NCBI GenBank assembly: GCA_019095985.1
Contig: CM032667.1
Coordinates: 2,663,874 to 2,727,873, forward strand
Length of the DNA stretch: 64,000 nucleotides
Origin: Streblospio benedicti
Taxonomy: Eukaryota; Annelida; Polychaeta; Spionida; Spionidae
Direction: 5' to 3'
The notes beneath the pieces were generated by a model that was given only the letters and a program-made list of their open reading frames with translations, did not search any database and was not told the DNA's origin. Both the position numbers and the translations under genes were made by a program. Shown piece by piece: positions 37,376 to 49,851 of the stretch; within the stretch, counting starts at the first letter, position 1, and the number at the start of each line of letters is the position of its first letter.

Positions 37376-40300
37376 TTAGTTCAATCGCCTCAGCATTCTC
37401 GATATATCGAAACTGAAACAAAATATCAATACTAAAAGTATGACAGTAAACATTTCAGAATTAAAATCATTACAAAGTAGTATACACACTGGGAATACAT
37501 TTTACAATACGTACACCATAATTGAATAATAAACCATACTGTATTATGTATCAATTCATAAAAGAATGTTAAATTCATGTTTAAAAAAAATCTAATGGAG
37601 ATAATCTTTTAATAAGATTGGACCATTTCAGATATTGATGCTTCGTAAATATGGAAATTTACACTGGCACACAAGTGGAAATATATCGATATATGAAAAT
37701 ATAATTGATGCCAATTATGGTCAAAATACTTTTTAAGAATATAAGTAAAGTAGAAACGATAGAAGCAGATATCACTTACTATTCACAGTTGTCCCCACGG
37801 TAGCCTCGCTGGCACTTACAGTTATAGCCACCCTTGCTGTTGGGGATGCACAATCCATCATTCTTACAAGGGTTTTCAGGGTCGCAAGGGTCCTTTACTG
37901 AAGCACAAGAGTACAATATCTAGTTACATAAGTTTTCAGTGTTTTCATTATTTAAAAGTGTTCATGAAAAATTCAGTATTAATATTTCTCCAGCAATTCA
38001 TTTAAAATCATATTAGTTCTGTTTTTTTAAGTTTCACTCACAATATAATAATCTTTAAATAGTTAATAGGACAATTTATATAAACTTGATGAAATAAAAC
38101 TCTAAATCGCACAGAGAGAATATTTGTAAATGACAAACATTACCTCCTCCATAAAATTTATCAATGTAAAGTCAATAGCAAAAGGTTCTGATGAACTAAT
38201 ATATGGACTGTGATTAGTGATGTCACTTACTCTCACACTTCTTGCCGGTGAATCCCACATAGCACTCACAGAAGAAGTCATCTCCATTAATGATGCAGAC
38301 ACCCTCGTTTTCACATGGATCAATGGCACACGGGTCTGAATGAACAGCCAAGATTTAATGCCATTTTACATCTTTTTGACCAGTTAATTAACAGTGACTT
38401 TCATAAGAAGCCTGATGATAATAAAACATCGCTTTTAATATTTGTGCTTTTAACTAACAAAAGAAAACCATGGACACATTTAAAATTGGACAAGTAGAAT
38501 ATGGAAAGCAGCTTCGTATCAATATGAAGTCTCTCTTAAAATTACTGGTAATAAATTGGTCAAAACATTTGTGATATACACTTATATCGTAATTGATCGT
38601 TACCAACATTCACAATATTTAGCGAACTATCAATAAATGATTTAGAGAATAAATCTGAGCAATAAAAAGTACATGAAATTGGACAATAAAATATTTGAGA
38701 TAGCCAATGTTTTAAAAGTTTAATAAGACAACAACAGTTGCAACAAAACTGTTTCAATAAATATCTTTTATGCACATTACCTGTGCCTGTTTCACAGAAC
38801 TTCCCAGTTAGTCTATCTGGGCAAGTACAGACAAAGCTTCCGTTATCATCCTTTGAACAATTCCCACCATTTTTACACGGTTGAGACTCACAGGGGTCAA
38901 CTTCTGCAACAGTGATTATTTTTGTGTCATTAAACGAAAATTTAATGATGATTAACAATTCTGATTCTGATATAGATATGGCTCTCATGCAAAGAAATGC
39001 CTTTCAGTAAAATAATTATTTGTTTTGATTTTGGTACGGACATATGAGAGAGATAGGACATTGGAATTTCACACGTTCAAATCAACACACTCACCCTTTT
39101 CACAGAATTCTCCAATAAACCCTTCAGGACATTCACATTTAAGTTGACCAACGAGGTCAGAGAAACAAAGTCCACCATTTCTGCATGGGCTTGGGAAACA
39201 AGGATCGGGAACTGCAAAGCAACGCAAAAGCTTTTTCCAAATACAAAGCATTAAAGCATGCTTCAATACTTAACGTAATCATAGAAGTATTAGTATGAAT
39301 TATTTCCTTCTGTGAATATTGCAAGCAACCTACTATCGCAAAGTTGCCCAGCCCAGCCTTTGTAACATTCACACTCGAATCCCCCACCACGCACTGGGTA
39401 ACAGTGTCCATTGTCGCCGCAGGGATTAGGTTGGCATGGGTCTACAGGAGCAAGAAAAAATCCAGGCTGAATTCTAAAGCACTGCCGTAAAAGAAAGATG
39501 GCAATAGTACAAACTCTGTCTAACTAGATTGGAATGTTCTTAGAATATTGCAAGATTGCAAAGTCAAATAGAATGTATGCACTTCCATTTTCAGCAATAT
39601 GGAATAGATCAATGCTCAAGCAATAGAAAATTAAAAGGTATAAGTAGCAAAAGAAAAAAAATGTTTTAGCATAATATTTCATACTTAAATTAAAGATTTA
39701 GAGCAATTTAAGAGTATAAAGTTAACAAGAATGAAGAAATGTACAAAAATATATTGAATAGTCTTACTTCAATAACTGTTATCTATTAGGTACAGTGAAA
39801 TGTTGTTTGGTAATAAAGGGTCATTCGGTTTCATCAATATGCCTATTGAAACCTCGGGTGGGGTGGGTGGGTGGGTCTTACTATATGTCGGGTAGTACGG
39901 GTGTGCCATTTTTATGGGTCACCTTTTAGACATCTAAGGTATAGTGATGGGTCTAAATTGTGTGATTTTAGTATAGCTATGGGTCTGAATTTTGTATTTT
40001 TGGTATAGATATGGGTCTAAATTTTGTGATTTTTGGTATAGCTATGGGTTTGAAATTAAATGTGCAAATATTGTTAGTGTAAGTTTAATTTTGTTTGATA
40101 CTGATATATTCTTTTTAATATTTTGTTGTTAAAATGTTAACAGTATGTAGTTTCATTATTTAATAGGTATAGACATGGGTCACTTTTTCATCGTCAAGGT
40201 ATAGACATGGGTCACTTTTTTATGCCTAATTAGTATATTGATGGGTACTGTTTCGACGTTTGAAATGGCACACCCGACCCATTTTTGAGGAGAGACCCCC

Positions 40301-43300
40301 TCCCCGAGATTGAAACTATACATTGTATTAATCATAATCTAATATAGAATATCAAATCACCGGTTATCTTCAAGAATATCATGATTAGTAAAACAGTTGA
40401 TGATAGAACAATGTAATGGCAAATGACATATTTCCTGCTAGACATAAAAGAATTCTAATATCTTGAAGCATGAAATGGGCTGATGGTTACACTTAATAAG
40501 CACAACAACTTACCAACAGGTGCCTCACAGCATGGCTTGTCAGCTGAAATTTAAACATGTTAATATTAGTGGTGGAAATTTATAAATCTATAGTGATTTA
40601 TGTTGTCTGAAGCTCTTCACCAAAAAGCACATAGCTATAGCTAAATTCTGCAGAGTTTTATGCAGTGTTTTACAATGAGTCAATACTGCAGGTCTTGTTT
40701 GGTTAAAATGAATAAATTGGTAGCGTTGTTAATAATACGACAATAGTTACGTGTCTCGCAGTCTTTGCCGTGGTAACCATCAGGACAGATGCACTTGTAT
40801 GTCTGATTGCGACCAGCGACACACAGACCCAGGTTCTGGCATGGATTCGGCACACAAGGGTCACAGTCTAGAACATGAAAAATAGTAGTATAACTCTTTT
40901 TTTCTACAGTCATACATTGATTATTTTGACAATATACATTTTCCAATCATAATGTTGGTCAATGATTCAATGAGAATGGAAATTATTCTTAATAAGATAA
41001 AAGCTTAAACCGTAAAGCACTTCAGTGTACAATACTTATAAAAAGACAAAACATAGACTGACCAATTGGTGTTTCACAGTTGGGTCCAGTAAAGAGAGGT
41101 GGACAGATGCACACATGTTCAGTACAGTCGTCGGTGCACTTGCACTGACCACCATTTTCACAAGGGTTAGGCTCACACGGCTTGTTCTCTGAAAAGAGTA
41201 AGTGTTAGAAAAATAAATCCGTTACTTTGATTTCATCTTAATTATCATCTTCGAGGAAAATAATGTGTATACACAAATACCATTTTGGGAAAACAAAAAG
41301 AAAGTTGCACATACCCTTCTCACATAGTATGCCCCAATACCCATCTGGACAGACACACTGGAATGTGTTGTTCCTTCCCAATATACAAATTCCTCCGTTT
41401 TCACAAGGATTAGGATGGCAAGGATCTATTTCAGGTTCTTTTGTAGTAGGAGGTCTCGTTGGAGGTGGCGGTCTTGATGGTTTTTCAGTTGTAGGCGGTG
41501 GTCGTGTGGGCTGGACAGTGGTTGGAGGTGGTCTAGTGGGAGCTTCAGTCGATGGCTTAGGTGGCCTAGTTGGTTTTTCGGTAGTCGGAGGTGGTCTGGT
41601 GGGAGCTTCAGTTGATGGCTTAGGTGGCCTAGTTGGTTTTTCAGTAGTTGGAGGTGGTCTGGTTGGAGCTTCAGTTGTTGGCTTTGGAGGTTTTGTTGGC
41701 TTCTCAGTGGTGGCAGGAGATTCTGTAGGAGCTTCAGTTGTCTTCTCACACGGCTCACACGGCTCACAGGGCTTGCATGTAGGCTTTGGTGGTTCTTCTG
41801 TGGGTGCATCTGTAGGTGCCTCTGTAGGAGGTGGTTTAGTTTGCGGCTTGGTTGGCGGTGGCACAGACGGACCCGGAATCTTGTTCTCACATAACCGTCC
41901 AGTGAAGCCTGGTGGGCATCGGCACTGGAAGTCAGCTGGACCATCTCGGCCACCACCTGTCCCCACACAAGTGCCGCCGTTCTGACATGGGTTAGGATTG
42001 CATGGGTTTACCTCTAAAATGAAAGAGAATCTATGGTGACTATCAATCTGCTGATGGTTGAATTAGAATGCTTTTTTGTTGGTTTTACTCGTTCTTTTGA
42101 GCAAACACTAAAGAAAATAGCTTTACAGTTATGGAATATTTGTAAATGTGACATTTGCTGTGTTTGTCATGTGATGGCTGTATGATGAATAAGCTGATTG
42201 ACAAAGATTATCAGAAGAAATAAATGTTTTCACAGTATTGCTTTAATTTTAGCTTAAAGGAATGAGCACAACCAAATGAAAAGAAAGAAAATCTTTCCAA
42301 CGACTATATGCAGTGAACATGCTTAAATTTGCGTACTGTCCATCACAAGGTGAAACAACATAGTGCCTGTATTTCATGCTCTATATTAAATATTAATAAG
42401 CTAAGATCGTAGCCTTAAAATTCATACTAAATGATGTTTTATGCTCGGACATTTCATTTTGATATGTCAATATAATAACTACATTACTATTGAACACCAG
42501 TGAATACAACAATATAGATATGTTATGTTTTGAAATAAAGATATTTATCACTAATTCTATAGACAATCTTACCAATCTCACAAATTTCTCCAGTGTATCC
42601 TGGAGGACATTTGCATGTGAAGCCAGAATCAGTTTCTGAACACTTTCCATCATTCAAACAAGGATTTGGCTTGCAAGGATTGGTTGGAGGCTCTGTCGGA
42701 GGCTTGGTGGGTTTTTCTGTTGGTGGTTTGGTGGGTTTTTCTGTTGGTGGTTTGGTGGGAGCTTCTGTTGGTGGTTTGGTGGGAGCTTCTGTTGGTGGTT
42801 TGGTGGGAGCTTCTGTTGGTGGTTTGGTGGGAGCTTCTGTTGGTGGTTTGGTGGGAGCTTCTGTTGGTGGTTTGGTGGGAGCTTCTGTTGGCGGTTTGGT
42901 GGGAGCTTCTGTTGGCTTCTCTGTTGGAGCTTCTGTTGGTGCTAGAGGTATAGAAAAATACAGTGTGATAATTTTGGCAACTTTTCTAAGTATTTCAATT
43001 GTACATATTCATAACACAAAAGTGATATTTGAATGATTGGTGAGCTTTATTACATATTCATATTATTGAAACACAGTAAAAAGAATACTTCACAGAGACA
43101 AACAAACAAAGAGTTAGTAATATGACACAAAGTGAGTCTCACGTTTATGGTGATTAGTCAATGAAACAGATAAATTTAGATATACAAATGAAATTGACAA
43201 CATACCATTTTGACATTTATCACCCGTAAAACCTGGAGGACACTTGCACTTTCCATTGTTAGAATTGCAAGTTCCACCATTTTGGCATGGATTCGGCTCA

Positions 43301-46300
43301 CATGGATTTTTATCTGAATAACAATACATAGAATAGAATTATTTATCCCTAGGTTGTCGTGAACCATTAAACCATTATCTACAATAATTGTCTGAAGATT
43401 AGACATCCAGCTTATTATATCCTGTGCTCAATGTAATCTTAATCCATCTATAATTTCAGAATTAAAGTAAAATAAGCGTGTATGTGAACTTTGCATGCTA
43501 GTTATTTATTTACCGATTTGAAATATCCAACCATACTGAAATAGGCAGAAACATGTGGAGCTTTACAAATTTGCCAAAATATTTTCTTGAAAATTGCATT
43601 TTCTATTATATTCCACCCACTGTAATGCGTGGTTGTGAAGAACCAAAATTTCAACCCAATAATTTATCACCGAAATATCAAGTACAGACACAGACCTTTT
43701 TACTAATGTGTACACTTACACAATATTTGATTGAAATGTTTTTTGTTTACAAGATTGTCAGAGTTTTGGTTGCGTATGAAAAGATAAATCAAGAGAGGTA
43801 AACAACACTTTGTGATATACATAAAATGCATGCACAACTATTAACCGTCCAACTCACTCTGACACTTGTCGCCAAGATATCCAGGTGGGCATGTGCATTT
43901 TCCACCATCGCACGTTCCACCGTTTTTACAGGGATTTGGCTCACAAGGGTTATCTATTGATAATGACAAAGATACATTGAGATGCAAATAAACAATTTCA
44001 ATCACAAACACTGTAAATATGAATTTAATTAACAATGATAACTCATTCGTGAGTATTAATATAATTTGAATCACAAGTCCTGTAAATATGAATTGAATTA
44101 ACAAGGATAACTCATTCATGGGTATTAATATATTTGTTATATGAATTTTTATCACATGCCAAAGTTGACTATAAGATTTGTAGTTTTAAATGGTATCAAA
44201 ATTGAAATTCAATCATACATGCAACAACTCACTTTGACACTTATCTCCTTGGAATCCAGGTGGACATATGCACTTTCCACCATCACATGTTCCACCGTTC
44301 TTACAGGGATTTGGTTCACATGGGTTATCTAGAATATTGACAGAGATTTGTTTAAATGTTTTAAGTTTCCCTGAGATAAACAATCATGGATATGTGTAAG
44401 ACATGTCAGAACATAACTCACTTTGACACTTGTCTCCCTGGAAGCCAGGTGGGCAAGTGCATTTTCCTCCATTACATGTACCACCGTTTTGACAGGGGTT
44501 TGGCTTGCATGGATCCTTGTCTAACATTTTGATAAAAAATGCAATAAATGTATTAGGAAATGATGCATAATTGAAATTTACAAAATTTCCAATTGCCAAT
44601 GGTCTTATTGATATACACAACGATTTTCCACTTTGTTTTTCCCCATTTTATGTTCTGATGTTTAAAAGTGGAATAATAATTAGAATTTCACCCTATAGCT
44701 TTTTCGCTCACCATGTATTTCGAAATCTGCACTTTTGAAGATGATTGCACAAAGAAAAATTACTTACTTTGGCACTTGTTTCCAAGGTATCCTTCTGGGC
44801 ACTCACAGATGAAGTCGTTCTTGCCCTTGGGCACACACACACCACCATTCTTGCATGGGTTTGGCTTGCATGGATCTAAATGTGTACAAAATATTAATAA
44901 TTCAAACAGCAAAATAATTGGTATGTTATATGTCTAAGGCGTAGAAAAGATGATTGTTTGGTTCCGGTAACCCGAGCTAACCCATTTTAACTCCCCAAAC
45001 CTAATCTTTTTATTGTGTGTGTGTTTTTTTTTAAAAACCTTCGAACCTAATGGATTCAGAAGTAAAATAATACATTAATTTCAGCGATCCTATTACACAG
45101 TTAGGTGTAATTCAGTAAACCTTTTTATATATTACCGTCTGCCACAGTACCGATATTCACTATAAATCATGCCAAACAATCATTTTTGTAGGCCTAAAAT
45201 CATTCGATGAAACTAAAAAAGTTCTTATAAAGGTAACGAATGTGATTTTGGAACTAAAATATAATAATGCACTCATGACTATAAATTTCTGGCAACAGAT
45301 GTTATAACATTACTATAAATTTCTGGCAACATATTAATCATAACATAATTAAAGAGGTACCTTGTTATCTCGATATTGCTTTATATATTTACAAATTTTC
45401 TGTTATCTCAATGTTAGTTTTATCAATCTCAGCCGAATTATAAAGACAAGTAATCTCTATATCTATTATTTACAGATTCGAAAAAAAGGTTTTACAGTAT
45501 ACTTTTTATATGAATGACAGATATAGAGATGCTACATATTATTACTTACCCTTATTACTCTTCTTAGAACTCTTTTTGGAGCTCTTTTTGGAACTCTTCT
45601 TAGAGCTTTTCTTAGAACTCTTCTTCTTGGAACTTTTCTTGGAACTCTTCTTCTTGGAACTTTTCTTGGAACTCTTCTTTTTGGAACTCTTCTTAGAGCT
45701 TTTCTTAGAACTCTTCTTCTTGGAACTTTTCTTGGAACTCTTCTTCTTGGAACTTTTCTTGGAACTCTTCTTTTTAGAACTTTTCCCTCTTAGACTAGTT
45801 TCTTTGGCATATTTAAATTCGATTTCCCTGTAAATGTTTATATGGTATATGTATCTGTTTGAAATTTTCATCACAAGTAATCAATTTATTATGCATGTAA
45901 TACATATAATTGTTTAGATATTAAATCAAACAAAGCTTCTATTTAGGTCTATTGAGGTATATTTAGATCGTAAGAGAAACTACGAGTTCGAATCTTATTG
46001 CATCCTGTAAAAAAGAGAATTGGCATGGTAAAGTTACTACTTCTATAAGTTATTACTTCTATAACAAGATCATATTTGGGATCAGAAAACACTATATACA
46101 ATGTACAGTTCACTGGGAAATTTCAGAACTATATATTAGCTCTCTATTGAGATCAAATAAATCCAGTCCAATTGGCAGTTTACTAGGTATTTGAAATGAC
46201 AACCCACCTGTTGATTTCATTCATTAATGACTCTAGCTCATTGAGCTCTTTCCTCAAATTCGTCACCTCGTTCTCATCACCAGACTCGCGCTTCTTCTCA

Positions 46301-49300
46301 GACACTGAGAAAACATAATAACACACATATTTTTATGTTGTCATTCAATAGTATACTTTTATTACCAAGTGGGTATGTGTAAGGAGTTGAAATTGTCATC
46401 AGACAGTCGTAAGGGTGATTCCAAATCGGAAACTGTGACAGAAAAGTGGCAAGAATCCCAATCACATGATGATTTTTTTTGTAAAAAAGAATCTACTATT
46501 GTTTAGATAACTTCTCTAGATCACCTCTGGTATCAACTCATCCACAAATCATATAAATAATTTGAGAGTTAATGAAATTACTGTACACATATGTGATTTA
46601 CTTGGGTAGATGAACGAGTAGATTAATTAAAAGTTACAACATTTACATAAAATCGAAAAATATATGGCTTTCTTCATTATACTAATATAATATGAATATT
46701 ATAAAATTGTGGTAAAATATTTAAGAATTCAAAGAAATTAATAAGATCATATCCTATCCGTGTCTAAATATTTTTGTTAATCAATGATTAGATAGTTTAA
46801 AAAAAGCTAACCTGCCAAAAGAGCTTGGCTATTTTTAGAATATTGTACATACATTGTATAATGCAAAGTTTAAGTAAGTCAAAATAGAAAAAAGGTTTTC
46901 CTTTTGTACAATAAAAAGTTCTTTGTGCAGATCAGAATTTGAATGGTGCCTGAGAGTTTGCAGGAACATACATGGCATGCCATTTAAAGTAAATAAGGTC
47001 TAAAAGGCGTGTTTCGAGAGCGTGAGTTGCTCCAATGTTATTAATCAGGATGTCGGTCAGAACCAGCAAGACAAAACATCACCTCTGTGGGGCCATGGTA
47101 TTGAAATTCAGGAATGTCAGAGTATTCTTATTATATGTATATAGTTAAAAGTAGAAGTCTATATATATTAAGAAGGGCCTAAGTGCATTATCTGCATATA
47201 AATGTATACGCGAGACATTGATAAAATAAGTGTAAACATTGGAGTAGGGGCCAGATTTTGATAAAGATCGTTCATGTCTTCAACGGTAGTAGTCAGTCGA
47301 TTATTTGTGCCAATAATACTATATTATGATAAGTTTCAAGCATTTGATACCTGAAATAGGCCATTTTTGAAACATCTCTAGATATAGTATTGACATGTAT
47401 GTAAGACTCACACGTCCCAATAAATGTTCAAAACTATTCATTTATAACGTGTTTTTCCAAGTTTGCTATGTGGATACAACTATATTCTTCTTCTTCTTCT
47501 TTTTTTCTTCTTCTTCTTCTTCTTCTTCTTCTTCTTCTTCTTCTTCTTCTTCTTCTTCTTCTTCTTCTTCTCCTCTTCTCAACCACTGTTTTTTTCTATG
47601 GCTGAAGACCTAACCACTGTTCTGACATAGCTGAAGACCTAAGCTTCCATTTGATGGGCCCTGACAGGACTCGAATTCACAACCCCAACAGTGGATTGGA
47701 GCTTGCTTGCCATAGAAAAGAGAGATGAATATAATTGTATTCATTTATAGATATCTGTGGTGATGTTTTTGTAAATCAGAGGTATTTTATATTCCCAAGT
47801 ATTGTTTTATACTCGAATGATGTATTTCACCAACACTTCTTAGATAGGTGATAATTGCGGCCAAGGGCTGTACCTAGCTCCCCTATCTATGAGGACATTT
47901 GTTGATATGCTAGGCCAACTGTCTATCATAGCGTTTGTTAGGTTTTCTTTGCTTTTGTTTAAATCATGTAAATGTTAAGTAGTTCAAATAAAGACTAAAA
48001 AGCAGCCAATTGTCAAAATGAAATACCACACTAAAAATATGTGAAACGTTTACAAACATTCATATATGTCAATACTTGAATTATCAAAGCATTTTGGAAG
48101 TACACAACTTAAACTCCACTGAATGAATCTTATCAAATTCAAGGAAATCACCCTTAACTTTCATTGAAACTTAATCACAGCTGTCATATTTATCAACTTA
48201 ATGCACTACTAACCTGAATAGTTTTTTTTTCAGTAAAAACAAATTAACAACGTGAACTCTACGTAAAGATAGTTATTCGTATCCAACTCATAAAAGTATA
48301 AAATTCTAAAAGTAGAAGATATATATAAATTAAAGATCTGCTCAACTGTATTTAAAATAACAATAGGTGATTTGCCAAATCTATCTTGGACAAACCTCCA
48401 TATAAAGGTACTGATATTCATTCTTATAACACACGAAACAAAAGTGATTTCCGAGTTACGTGTAAGTACTTTTCAATATGCTAGTGCTAATTTATGGAAA
48501 ACTTTACCCACTGATGTTAAAATAGCGAAAACTTATGTCACTTATAAAAACTATTTAAGGATTATTGTACAGGGAAATATAATTTATAATTAATCAACAT
48601 GTTACTTTATTCAATGTATTTTAGTTATAGGCCTACTATGACTTGTTGTTTCTGTAACTTTTTAATCATTCTGTGATACAAATACTACTGTGATTTTATA
48701 ATTATAAAAGTATTCTACGCATGGGGAGGAACTTGATAAGTAATCCACTTCCTTCCTCCCTAGCCATTTATATTACTACTTATGTGTTTTTAAATATTTT
48801 GTGTTTTTATGATTATTGTAAATTGCATGAATCTTATATCATTAATATTTCTGTACATATGGCGAAATGAATGAATAAATAAATAAATAAATAAATAAAT
48901 AGCCATGGCTATGTTCTATTATGTGGGGCATGCATGATATATGTATTCTATCTCTAAAAGTACAATTATTAGAAGTACAAGTATACAAAAATCGTTTTTT
49001 TATAATTCATATTTCCAACAAAACAATCATCATATTTCTGGGACAGTTGTGTAATTCCGTGTGGACAGAGGTAAAATGGGCTGCAAACGATTATAAATAT
49101 ATGCAAATGGCTTCCATCTGTCATCATATTTACAATGGTTTTCTAACAGTGATGATAAATAATGTTGACAACAATAATTATTAAGAGGAAAGCTCAGTGA
49201 AATTTGCCCTATTTTATTTTACCCTTTTGATATACATACATATGTGCATAATTCTTCAAATCTCAAAGTTTTATTCCTCTAAAAAGTTACCCTTTTTGAA

Positions 49301-49851
49301 GGTTTAGAGAAAAATGAATGAAATAAATGATTGATTTATTTAGGAGATTTATAACAAACAGGAATTTTAAAGAACACTATAACAACCCGTGTGTTCTGGT
49401 CATCAGATGGAAAAAATCGACTGACCTTCATGGTTGACCGTGAGTTCGTCCAGTTGCCTGTCAAGCTCACTGACCGCATCTTCTCGGACCACAGCTGTAG
49501 AGGGAAGGCGAATGTTAACACATGAGTTCATATGGTACCTGATTGTGATTATGTGATGTGATTACATTTTAAGGCAGCCAGAGCATTTCTAGGGGGTGGG
49601 GGGGGGGGGCTGATCACAATTTACGTTAACGTAAATTATGACCAGTCACAATTGCCAGCTGGTTGTATTTTATCTCAGCTACATTTTAAGGTATGATAGA
49701 ACTGTCAACGTGGCAGCGTTACTCAGATAATTAGCATATTGCCATGGCAACCAATATCTTAATGAAACGGAGGGCTGCAGATACTCTCCTCACCTGCGTT
49801 GGTCGCCACAAGGACGAAGGCCGCCGCCAGCAGCAGGTGCGCTGCCCACAT
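37376..49851 (-). CDS. Gene D: secreted protein with Lys/Ser block, Pro/Thr-rich spacers and 15 EGF domains
   Basis: Twenty exons in transcript order: 49851-49794, 49494-49426, 46304-46208, 45827-45550, 44875-44768, 44520-44422, 44328-44233, 43953-43858, 43313-43206, 42941-42573, 42013-41315, 41188-41063, 40867-40751, 40543-40514, 39441-39334, 39211-39095, 38903-38781, 38335-38231, 37897-37780, 37412-37376. They total 2,958 nt, all phases agree, and the product is 985 aa. Order: signal peptide ([19 protein letters not shown]), helical exons ([25 protein letters not shown]), a Lys/Ser block of about 75 residues, five EGFs, a Pro/Thr repeat with one EGF, a 233-codon exon with EGF, Pro/Thr spacer and EGF, six further EGFs with a 30-bp micro-exon among them, the last EGF, and a conserved tail peptide [12 protein letters not shown]. 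The first four exons match gene C in order and phase. It is probably extracellular; the Pro/Thr segments may be O-glycosylated. Confidence 0.88.
39853..40308. mobile_element. hAT-like nonautonomous TIR element, copy 2
   Basis: A 456-bp element flanked by a perfect 8-bp target duplication, ATTGAAAC at 39,845-39,852 and 40,309-40,316. The ends are CTCGGGTGGGG and CCCCTCCCCGAG. Subterminal inverted motifs CGGGTGTGCCATTT and AAATGGCACACCCG lie inside. The interior has three tandem units of about 33 bp starting ATGGGTCTAAATTTTG. It lies in an intron of gene D. Copy 1 is in gene A at 4,227. Confidence 0.85.
40514..40543 (-). other. 30-bp micro-exon of gene D
   Basis: With acceptor ATTTCAG and donor GTAAGT, this phase-1 to phase-1 micro-exon encodes [11 protein letters not shown] across its junctions. 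It contributes a CC pair between two EGF exons. Gene E has a similar 18-bp micro-exon (54,824-54,841) giving DPCDCEA. It is too short for ordinary gene finders. Confidence 0.6.
41315..42013 (-). other. Large exon of gene D: EGF, Pro/Thr-rich mucin-like spacer, EGF
   Basis: This is the only exon in the cluster that carries two EGF domains. Between them are about 150 residues rich in Pro, Thr, Lys and Glu. They include a [12 protein letters not shown] segment and then repeats built on [20 protein letters not shown]. Thr-Pro density suggests O-glycosylation. The repetitive codons create a long antisense frame (41,263-41,985, plus) that is an artefact. Confidence 0.8.
42573..42941 (-). repeat. 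24-bp coding minisatellite in gene D (PTKPPTEA repeats) plus one EGF
   Basis: Nine nearly identical 24-bp units (about 42,700-42,915) encode the octapeptide PTKPPTEA (two units PTKPPTEK). They are followed in the same exon by an EGF domain ([12 protein letters not shown]). Third-position uniformity indicates recent repeat expansion and probable length polymorphism. The exon is 369 bp, phase 1 to phase 1. Confidence 0.85.
43995..44132. repeat. 69-bp intronic tandem duplication
   Basis: Two similar units (43,995-44,063 and 44,064-44,132), each with CTGTAAATATGAAT and GATAACTCATTC, lie in the intron of gene D between the EGF exons at 44,233 and 43,953. Confidence 0.7.
45550..45827 (-). other. 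Lys/Ser-rich cationic block of gene D (exon 4)
   Basis: After [13 protein letters not shown] the exon encodes about 75 residues made almost only of Lys and Ser in the pattern [10 protein letters not shown], from a tandem DNA repeat based on AAGAAGAGTTCCAAGAAAAG. Entry phase 2 and exit phase 1 equal those of the gene C block, which is shorter and less regular. The antisense Leu-Glu-Phe frame at 45,510-45,833 is a shadow. Confidence 0.9.
47484..47572 (+). repeat. (TTC)n microsatellite
   Basis: A near-pure TTC run lies in the long intron of gene D between 49,426 and 46,304. It precedes a tRNA-like SINE fragment. Confidence 0.9.
47590..47720 (-). mobile_element. Fragment of tRNA-like SINE
   Basis: The sequence includes GCTGAAGACCTAAGCTTCCA and GACAGGACTCGAATTCACAA, matching the left part of the elements at 57.1-58.1 kb. 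The GACTCGAATTC segment is the complement of an RNA polymerase III B-box-like word. It lies in the gene D intron. Confidence 0.5.
48366..48901 (+). mobile_element. LINE 3'-end fragment with (AAAT)n tail
   Basis: The plus-strand frame ending at 48,593 gives [17 protein letters not shown] and, after about ten residues, YKNYLRI. This matches the usual C-terminal pattern of non-LTR retrotransposon ORF2 (F..A...LWN.LP...F...L). A run of AAAT units at about 48,866-48,900 forms the 3' tail. It is truncated at the 5' end and lies in an intron of gene D. Confidence 0.6.

Noticed and set aside
39334-39441. Apparent phase mismatch at the donor of this gene D exon
   Set aside because: On rereading the complement, the border is GATA followed by GTAGGT, phase 1, consistent with the next exon.
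41263-41985. 240-codon plus-strand frame rich in Gly, Val and Ser
   Set aside because: It is the antisense of the Pro/Thr-rich exon of gene D, whose minus-strand frame has EGF domains and splice sites.
42593-43036. Plus-strand frame with GLVGASVG repeats
   Set aside because: It is the antisense of the 24-bp coding minisatellite of gene D.
45510-45833. Plus-strand frame of Leu-Glu-Phe repeats
   Set aside because: It is the complement of the Lys/Ser block exon of gene D.
49618-49637. Perfect 20-bp palindrome AATTTACGTTAACGTAAATT
   Set aside because: A short AT-rich palindrome in an intron next to a G-run; no second copy or function is visible, so it is noted only.
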